Source: Marinilabiliaceae bacterium (GTDB lineage Bacteria > Bacteroidota > Bacteroidia > Bacteroidales > Marinilabiliaceae). Taken from it: a stretch of 5,604 nucleotides of DNA. The notes beneath the pieces were generated by a model that had not been told where the DNA came from, did not search any database, and worked only from the letters and a program-made list of their open reading frames with translations. Both the position numbers and the translations under genes were made by a program. This document shows, piece by piece, positions 1 to 4,024 of the stretch. How positions within the stretch are numbered: position 1 is the stretch's first letter; each line of letters starts with the position of its first letter. Where the stretch lies: assembly GCA_027010905.1 (NCBI GenBank), contig JALVBA010000334.1, positions 1 through 5,604 of the forward strand. The letters run 5' to 3'.

Positions 1-13
1 GCATAATTCAGGT

Positions 14-21
14 TATATTCG
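14..21 (+). promoter_or_regulatory. Possible -7 promoter box for the ROK gene
   Basis: TATATTCG matches the Bacteroidetes -7 consensus TAnnTTTG at all but one defined base. It would put the transcript start near position 27 and give a leader of about 30 bases. The -33 element would lie outside the window, so only half of the promoter can be judged. A rival match, TTAATTTG at 45-52, is too close to the start codon. Confidence 0.3.
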
Positions 22-56
22 TTTTTTTTATTTTTAGACTTTAATTAATTTGAACA

Positions 57-1157
57 ATGAATACAATAAATGATAAAAGAGTTGTGCTGACTCTCGATGC
101 TGGAGGAACAAATTTTATATTTTCTGCTATCCGTGGTAACGAAGAGATTATTTCTCCTGTGGCTAAACTATCTAATGCACATGACCTGAAATTGTGTCTC
201 AATACCATTGTGTCAGGGTTTCAGGAGGTTGTCTCCAAACTCAATGATGCTCCGGTAGCAATTAGTTTTGCTTTTCCCGGACCTGCTGATTATCCAAACG
301 GAATAATCGGAGATCTTGGTAACCTGCCTGCATTTAGGGGAGGAATTGCTCTGGGGTCTATGCTCGAGGAGAAATTTAGCATGCCGGTTTTTATAAATAA
401 CGATGGTGACCTGTTTGCTTATGGTGAGGCTATAGCAGGACTGCTTCCTGCCATAAACGATAAATTTGAGAAAGCAGGAAGTCCAAAACGATTTAAGAAT
501 CTGGTTGGAATAACTTTGGGTACCGGATTTGGTGCCGGAATAGTGCGTGATGGAGAACTGCTAATTGGTGATAATTCGGGTGCTGGTGAGGTGTGGTTAC
601 TCCGAAACAAACTACACCCTGAGATGAATATGGAGGAGAGCATCAGCATACGTGCCATCCAGAGGGTTTATAGCTGGGTGTCAGGCGATAGCTCAGAATT
701 GACTCCTAAAGATATTTTTGATATAGCAACCGGAGAGAAGGATGGTGATGTGAAAGCTGCTTTGGAGGCATTCAGTACTATTGGTGAATCATTGGGTGAT
801 GCAATCAGCCATCTGGTTACTCTGATTGATGGTATTGTGGTGATTGGTGGAGGTTTGTCGGGTGCATACTCACTTATTTTCCCTGCAATGTTTGACGAGA
901 TGAACAGTGCCTACACCAATTTTAACGGAGATACATTCCGAAGACTTGTTCAGCAACCTTTTGATTTTGAGAATGAAGATGAATTAAAAGAGTTTCTAAA
1001 GGGTAATTCTAAAGAGATAACAGTACCGGGTAGCGATAAGCGAATACAGTACGATTCACTTTCGCGTACCGGAGTGGGAATCTCAAAACTTGGAGCAAGT
1101 AAAGCAATTTCGATTGGCGCCTATGCTTTTGCACTGAATGCGCTGGATAAGAGGTAG
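57..1157 (+). CDS. ROK-family sugar kinase-like protein, zinc-less Bacteroidetes type
   Basis: The product is a 366-residue cytoplasmic protein of the ROK family (ASKHA fold), whose members are ATP-dependent sugar kinases or sugar-responsive regulators. Visible motifs are the phosphate-binding loop DAGGTN (residues 14-19), FPGP (73-76), NNDGD (114-118) in which D116 fits the catalytic base, LGTGFGAG (154-161) as the second ATP-binding loop, and IGGGLSGA (263-270). There is no helix-turn-helix N-terminus, so a kinase is more likely than a repressor. The usual ExGH motif reads EVWL (178-181) and the CxCGxxGCxE zinc site is absent; the only cysteine is C47. An extra segment (about 285-345) precedes the closing helix. 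I recall closely similar ROK proteins of this length in Bacteroidales. The substrate (glucose, mannose, N-acetyl sugar or other) cannot be read from the sequence. The ATG at 57 follows an AT-rich leader without a Shine-Dalgarno. The 3' neighbour is convergent. Confidence 0.94.
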   Translation: MNTINDKRVVLTLDAGGTNFIFSAIRGNEEIISPVAKLSNAHDLKLCLNTIVSGFQEVVSKLNDAPVAISFAFPGPADYPNGIIGDLGNLPAFRGGIALGSMLEEKFSMPVFINNDGDLFAYGEAIAGLLPAINDKFEKAGSPKRFKNLVGITLGTGFGAGIVRDGELLIGDNSGAGEVWLLRNKLHPEMNMEESISIRAIQRVYSWVSGDSSELTPKDIFDIATGEKDGDVKAALEAFSTIGESLGDAISHLVTLIDGIVVIGGGLSGAYSLIFPAMFDEMNSAYTNFNGDTFRRLVQQPFDFENEDELKEFLKGNSKEITVPGSDKRIQYDSLSRTGVGISKLGASKAISIGAYAFALNALDKR

Positions 1158-1166
1158 GGGATAGGA

Positions 1167-1222
1167 GGTTTCAGGTTCAAGGTTCCGGGTTTAAAGTTTC
1201 AGGTTTCGGGTTTCGGGTTTGG
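1167..1222. repeat. Degenerate heptanucleotide tandem array, GGTTTCR family (8 units)
   Basis: Eight consecutive 7-base units in unbroken register begin 10 bases after the ROK stop codon. The consensus is GGTTTCR; variants include GGTTCAA, GGTTCCG, GGTTTAA, AGTTTCA and GGTTTGG. The register is seen directly. The divergence between units suggests an old array rather than a recent slippage expansion. No coding function is apparent. Confidence 0.85.
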
Positions 1223-1231
1223 TACCGTTTT

Positions 1232-1273
1232 ACTGAACACTGAATACTTTTACCTTTTTACTCTTTACTTTTT
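1232..1273. repeat. Heptanucleotide array, ACTGAAY then ACTTTTT words (6 units)
   Basis: Six 7-base units run in one register. Two are ACTGAAC/ACTGAAT (1232-1245) and four are of the ACTTTTT type (1246-1273), with variants ACTTTTA, CCTTTTT and ACTCTTT. The word changes while the 7-base phase is kept. The block starts 9 bases after the GGTTTCR array, shifted by 2 bases in phase, and ends next to the hairpin at 1275. Confidence 0.8.
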
Positions 1274-1274
1274 A

Positions 1275-1289
1275 TCCCGATACTCGGGA
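1275..1289. other. Perfect 6-bp hairpin with TAC loop
   Basis: TCCCGA, TAC, TCGGGA forms a perfect inverted repeat with a 3-base loop, sitting between two heptad blocks. It could end transcription of one or both convergent genes, but neither strand has a clean U-tract directly after the stem. A terminator role is therefore only a possibility. Confidence 0.6.
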
Positions 1290-1305
1290 CTTCACTATCG
1301 CTCAG

Positions 1306-1340
1306 CTTTTACCTTTTTACTTTTGCATTTTGCCTTTCGT
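1306..1340. repeat. Heptanucleotide array, CTTTTTA/CTTTTGC words (5 units)
   Basis: Five 7-base units in one register read CTTTTAC, CTTTTTA, CTTTTGC, ATTTTGC and CTTTCGT. This is the same pyrimidine-rich word family as 1246-1273, in a different phase. Hairpin 1275-1289 and a 16-base non-repeat segment lie between the two. Confidence 0.75.
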
Positions 1341-1346
1341 ATACCG

Positions 1347-1372
1347 CTGTCAGAGTCTACGACTGCTGACAG
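1347..1372. other. 11-bp hairpin with TAC loop and one bulged G
   Basis: CTGTCAG plus AGTC pairs with GACT plus CTGACAG around a TAC loop. The only imperfection is one unpaired G at 1365. The loop matches that of the hairpin at 1275-1289. Neither strand has a U-tract directly after the stem, so a bidirectional terminator for the convergent genes is inferred, not shown. Confidence 0.6.
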
Positions 1373-1380
1373 GGTGGTTT

Positions 1381-1401
1381 ACTGCTGACTGCCAACTGTT
1401 A
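1381..1401. repeat. Heptanucleotide array, ACTGCYR words (3 units), overlapping a stop codon
   Basis: ACTGCTG, ACTGCCA and ACTGTTA follow each other in register. The last unit contains the complement of the TAA stop of the leftward lipoprotein gene (1399-1401). ACTGCTGAC also occurs at 1362-1370 inside the hairpin, so hairpin and array share sequence. Confidence 0.65.
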
Positions 1402-2214
1402 TCTGCCCCCCGGTTTCAATTGTGACAATTGATATTTTGTATTTTTAATCTCTTGCTTGATGTGAGTAATATCTTTCAGAACAAACGAAATCTCATTTGC
1501 GTCACGAATGGCCTCTTTGTCGAACTTCTCCATTACAATGTAGTAGTATTTCTTTCCGATAAACTGAACTTTTAAAGATTTGTCGTAGTTAGCTGCAATA
1601 AAATCTATCACGCCATTATCCTTACCATCCTTGTAATTGACAACCTCCCATTTTGTACCATTATCTTCAAAATGCCTGTTTAAGAAACCATCTTCCTTTA
1701 CCTTCTCAGTGGTAGCACTCTTTTTGTTGTAATAGACCTTTATCTGGTTGTGATGCAACCAATAATCACCGGTGTATCTGCTTGAGATGTAAAAGTTACC
1801 ATCCATATCAAGGTGTGCCCGTATGAAAGTTCTGCCATAGGAATTTTCAGGTTTCTGACGTTTGTGAATCAGAATCTCTTTTGCTCCATATTCATTAGAT
1901 TTTCGGAAGTTCTTCATCAGTGGTTTCAGCTCCTCTTCTTTGGCTTGTAACAAGCTGTCGAGAAATATAAGGTTCTGTTCCTGCTCTGATGTATTAATTT
2001 TACGCAGTAAATCTTCTGACCTTGTAACATACTCTATCTGACCGGGAAGATTTTCAATAATACTGTCGAGCAGAAGTTTAGTGTCGTTAAACTGTTTTGC
2101 TTCGTATAGCTTCTGTGCACGTGTAAATGCATTAGAGGCAATCTCCTCAGGTGTTGGACCACAGAAAGTGAATAGGGCAGGGAGAAGGATTATAATGAAT
2201 ACTATTCGTCTCAT
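1399..2214 (-). CDS. Putative lipoprotein with helical N-terminus, function unknown
   Basis: I do not recognise a characterised family, although similar unnamed lipoproteins occur in Bacteroidales. The 271-residue product starts with two arginines and a hydrophobic stretch (4-17) ending at C18 in LFTFC. This is a lipoprotein-type signal with bulky phenylalanines at -1 and -3 where small residues are usual. After it come amphipathic helices resembling a single TPR-like pair (about 23-75, containing AQKLYEAKQFNDTKLLLDS), a charged helix (76-104), a probably beta-rich segment (about 128-230, with YISSRYTGDYWLHH), and a charged C-terminal helix (231-265). The inferred location is the periplasmic face of the inner or outer membrane. 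The ATG at 2214 is preferred because it begins the signal directly and lies 18 bases after a perfect -7 box. The stop codon lies inside the edge of the heptad repeat. The product could be an envelope scaffold or sensor; nothing catalytic is visible. Confidence 0.85.
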   Translation of the reverse strand: MRRIVFIIILLPALFTFCGPTPEEIASNAFTRAQKLYEAKQFNDTKLLLDSIIENLPGQIEYVTRSEDLLRKINTSEQEQNLIFLDSLLQAKEEELKPLMKNFRKSNEYGAKEILIHKRQKPENSYGRTFIRAHLDMDGNFYISSRYTGDYWLHHNQIKVYYNKKSATTEKVKEDGFLNRHFEDNGTKWEVVNYKDGKDNGVIDFIAANYDKSLKVQFIGKKYYYIVMEKFDKEAIRDANEISFVLKDITHIKQEIKNTKYQLSQLKPGGR

Positions 2215-2232
2215 AAGTTATTTTTCTTTTTT

Positions 2233-2240
2233 CAAAAATA
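2233..2240 (-). promoter_or_regulatory. -7 promoter box of the lipoprotein gene
   Basis: Read leftward, TATTTTTG matches the Bacteroidetes -7 consensus TAnnTTTG exactly and ends 18 bases before the ATG at 2214. No clear TTTG is seen at -33; only TTTC occurs at about the right distance. The implied leader is very short and A-rich, with no Shine-Dalgarno. Confidence 0.5.
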
Positions 2241-2289
2241 GAGAAAATAAAGTATAAAAGGAAAATTAGTGTTACAGCATCGTTTTTTG

Positions 2290-2328
2290 TTACGCAGAGA
2301 TTTGCAGAGGAAAGGGAGTTGCACGAAG
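2290..2328. repeat. Degenerate ~10-base intergenic repeats (GCAGAG / GCACGAAG type)
   Basis: Four units of about 10 bases follow each other: TTACGCAGAG, ATTTGCAGAG, GAAAGGGAG (9 bases) and TTGCACGAAG. They lie between the ssb stop and the lipoprotein promoter and take up most of that gap outside the promoter. Similar units occur at 2792-2811 and 3894-3913. No open reading frame or strong hairpin is present. Confidence 0.55.
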
Positions 2329-2341
2329 ATTTTCAAGCTTT

Positions 2342-2671
2342 CTAAGTGTTAGCCCCTATCAACTCCAGTTCTTTAACATTTACATGAAGAGCAGATTTAA
2401 GTTGGTCATCTTTTGTTTTGTATGCTTCACTTGATGGTATACCCTCAATCAAAACTTTTTGTCCCTTTTTCAGATAGTCGGCAATTTTAGTACTTCTACC
2501 TTCATATTTCCACATAACGGCTCGTACCCATTCGGTTTTTTTAACTTTGTTTCCACTGCTGTCTTTGTAGTCCATCGAAACGGCAACATCAAAATTAATA
2601 GCTTTTTTGTTACCAACCTCTTTTACTATGGCATCATTTCCTAATGCACCATTTAAAATAATCTTAAGCAT
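2342..2671 (-). CDS. ssb: Single-stranded DNA-binding protein, short form without acidic tail
   Basis: The 109-residue product is a single OB-fold protein of the bacterial SSB family, which coats single-stranded DNA in replication, repair and recombination, usually as a tetramer. The opening MLKIILNGALGNDAIVKE is the usual beta-1 start. NFDVAVS (26-32), TEWVRAVMW (46-54, with W48 and W54 as likely base-stacking residues), and the closing strand pair YLKKGQKVLIEG then LHVNVKELELIG complete the fold. The protein ends just after the OB-fold. The disordered linker and acidic C-terminal tip (DDxIPF type) that recruit partner proteins in typical SSBs are absent. An in-frame ATG at 2707 would add 12 residues, but it precedes the conserved start and abuts the candidate -7 box, so 2671 is preferred. 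It is likely an accessory paralogue, with the main SSB encoded elsewhere. Confidence 0.92.
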   Translation of the reverse strand: MLKIILNGALGNDAIVKEVGNKKAINFDVAVSMDYKDSSGNKVKKTEWVRAVMWKYEGRSTKIADYLKKGQKVLIEGIPSSEAYKTKDDQLKSALHVNVKELELIGANT

Positions 2672-2707
2672 GATATCAGTTTTTAAAATATTAATAATTG
2701 ATGCCAT

Positions 2708-2738
2708 TAAATTTATGAGATAATGCGGTAAAAGTCAA
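2708..2738 (-). promoter_or_regulatory. Candidate ssb promoter (-33 TTG, -7 TAAATTTA)
   Basis: Read leftward, TTG (2736-2738) is followed after 20 bases by TAAATTTA (2708-2715). This fits the Bacteroidetes layout of TTTG or TTG at -33 and TAnnTTTG at -7, with one mismatch in the last base. Transcription would start near 2703, at or inside the upstream ATG at 2707. That excludes this ATG as the start and leaves a leader of about 30 bases before the ATG at 2671. Confidence 0.5.
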
Positions 2739-2791
2739 TAGATTTTGTGATTTTTTTTTGAGATAAAAAGTATTCTGCCATAAAGAGACCA

Positions 2792-2811
2792 AGTTACAAA
2801 GATGCACGAGG
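2792..2811. repeat. Two degenerate ~10-base repeats after rlmN
   Basis: AGTTACAAAG and ATGCACGAGG lie side by side, 22 bases past the rlmN stop. They resemble AGTTGCACGAAG at 2317-2328. The rest of the rlmN-ssb gap (2672-2832) is AT-rich, with a run of nine T at 2751-2759 and the ssb promoter. I see no clear rlmN terminator there. Confidence 0.45.
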
Positions 2812-2832
2812 TTAATAAATGAAAACTTCTTT

Positions 2833-3855
2833 CTATTGTTGCTGCTTGTTGGTTGATAGCATTCCACAAGCTGCAAAAATGTCTTCACCTCTGCTTTGTC
2901 GAATAGTAGTAGGTATTCCTTTTGCAGTTAGTGTATCTCTGAACCATTCTAGTGTTTTATTGGAGGATGTGGTGTGCTCAAATCCGGGGATGGGATGAAA
3001 GCGGATAATATTAACTCTGCATCGCAGCCCCTGCAATAGTTTAGTCAGACCTTTGATGTGAGCCGGAGTGTCGTTCAAACCCTTAAACATTATGTACTCA
3101 AAGGAGACGCGCCGTTGTCCGCTAAAGTCTGATTTACGAATAATCTCCATCACCTTCTCTATTGGGTATACACTCTCTATTGGCATTAAATCTGAACGCT
3201 CTTCGTTAAATGGTGTATGCAGACTGATAGCAAGATGTGCATTACTCTTCTTAATGAATTGCTCTAACGCCGGTACTATCCCAATTGTGGAGACGGTGAC
3301 ACGCCGTGGACTCCAGCCATATCCCCAATCTGATGAGAGTATCTCCAAGCTTTTTAGTACCTCACTCAGGTTGTCGAGAGGCTCACCCATTCCCATGTAA
3401 ACCACATTTGTTAGTTTCTTATACTCTGGCAGACTTCGGATTTGGTTTAGAATCTCACTGGAACTAAGTTGACCCTGAAACCCTTGTTTGCCGGTCATGC
3501 AGAAAGCGCAGTTCATTTTACAACCAATCTGTGAGGATACGCAAAGTGTTGCTCTGTCACGGTCGGGGATGTAGGCAGATTCAACAAACCGACCATCAGC
3601 AACAATAAAGAGATATTTCTTTGTGCCATCAACCGACTCCTGAAACGAGTTGTGGGGTGTTAGTCCAATTTCATACTTCTCACTTAATTCAGCTCTGGCT
3701 CTCTTCGACAGGTTACTCATCATGTCAATCTCTGTCACATCCTTCTTGTAGAGCCATTCAGCTATCTGCTTAGCTGTGAACCCCGGTAGTTTTAATCTGT
3801 TGGTGATGTTTCTTAATTCACTTAGTGTTTTGCCGTAAAGAGCCTCTTTTTCCAT
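2833..3855 (-). CDS. rlmN: RlmN, dual-specificity 23S rRNA/tRNA adenine-C2 methyltransferase
   Basis: RlmN is a cytoplasmic radical-SAM enzyme that methylates C2 of A2503 in 23S rRNA and of A37 in some tRNAs, supporting translational accuracy. The 340-residue length is normal. The N-terminal helical accessory domain (about 1-90, with GFTAKQIAEWLYKK) is followed by the radical-SAM barrel. Its CxxxCxxC cluster site is C112, C116, C119, and GMGEPL (155-160) is the SAM-binding segment. The mechanistic cysteines are C105 in TLCVSSQIGC and C330 in FAACG; by a constant offset of 13 they match E. coli C118 and C355. E92 matches E. coli E105. FHPIPG (286-291) has histidine where E. coli has asparagine, a change I recall in Bacteroidetes homologues. 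The sister enzyme Cfr is excluded by the overall RlmN-like sequence. The ATG at 3855 sits 21 bases after a perfect -7 box. All key residues are present, so it should be active. Confidence 0.97.
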   Translation of the reverse strand: MEKEALYGKTLSELRNITNRLKLPGFTAKQIAEWLYKKDVTEIDMMSNLSKRARAELSEKYEIGLTPHNSFQESVDGTKKYLFIVADGRFVESAYIPDRDRATLCVSSQIGCKMNCAFCMTGKQGFQGQLSSSEILNQIRSLPEYKKLTNVVYMGMGEPLDNLSEVLKSLEILSSDWGYGWSPRRVTVSTIGIVPALEQFIKKSNAHLAISLHTPFNEERSDLMPIESVYPIEKVMEIIRKSDFSGQRRVSFEYIMFKGLNDTPAHIKGLTKLLQGLRCRVNIIRFHPIPGFEHTTSSNKTLEWFRDTLTAKGIPTTIRQSRGEDIFAACGMLSTNKQQQ

Positions 3856-3876
3856 CCTGTTTTTATTTTATTTTTG

Positions 3877-3884
3877 CAAAGATA
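3877..3884 (-). promoter_or_regulatory. -7 promoter box of rlmN
   Basis: Read leftward, TATCTTTG is an exact match to the Bacteroidetes -7 consensus TAnnTTTG and ends 21 bases before the ATG. The leader is A-rich. No good -33 TTTG is found at the usual spacing; the nearest candidates are TTCG at 15 and 24 bases. Confidence 0.55.
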
Positions 3885-3893
3885 AGATATTAT

Positions 3894-3913
3894 TTACCAC
3901 GAATACAGCGAAC
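3894..3913. repeat. Two degenerate ~10-base repeats upstream of rlmN
   Basis: TTACCACGAA and TACAGCGAAC lie next to each other just upstream of the rlmN -7 box. They resemble the units at 2290-2328 and 2792-2811. Any -33 element of rlmN would fall inside this repeat. Confidence 0.35.
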
Positions 3914-3929
3914 TGTGAATCTTCTGTAA

Positions 3930-3947
3930 GGTGGGTTATTCCCAACC
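3930..3947. other. Small hairpin between the hydrolase gene and rlmN
   Basis: GGTGGG and CCCAACC pair around the loop TTATT with one bulged A. Read leftward it lies 78 bases past the hydrolase stop codon and has no U-tract after it. It could be a weak 3' end for that transcript or a remnant of a repeat. Confidence 0.3.
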
Positions 3948-4024
3948 ATTGAAGATGACTGGATGATGAAAATTGCAACTCCCTTAACACAACTTGTCAG
4001 AACGATTATTTAGTTTAATAGATA

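Noticed and set aside
419..658. Leftward 79-codon open frame with a cysteine near the start that mimics a lipoprotein signal
   Set aside because: It is fully antisense to the ROK gene across its ATP-binding loop, and the Ser/Pro-rich translation follows from the complementary codons.
1167..1398. CRISPR array or telomere-like repeat
   Set aside because: Units are only 7 bases with no spacers, so this is not CRISPR. The GGTTTCR words superficially resemble telomere repeats, but the block is internal, short and degenerate.
2459..2644. Rightward 61-codon open frame inside ssb
   Set aside because: It is antisense to a clear OB-fold gene, with no support of its own.
2751..2759. T-run as a rho-independent terminator
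   Set aside because: No GC-rich stem precedes it on the plus strand. On the strand of rlmN and ssb it is an A-run upstream of the ssb promoter.
2691..2888. Leftward 65-codon open frame between rlmN and ssb
   Set aside because: It overlaps the 3' end of rlmN in another frame, covers the ssb promoter region, and its translation is low-complexity with no recognisable start context or domain.
3068..3400. Rightward 110-codon open frame inside rlmN
   Set aside because: It is antisense to a well conserved rlmN stretch, and its translation has no family resemblance.
2833..3855. Cfr-type antibiotic resistance methyltransferase instead of RlmN
   Set aside because: The overall sequence, including the N-terminal domain and the VSSQIGC and FAACG segments, fits housekeeping RlmN, and the gene sits among ordinary chromosomal genes.
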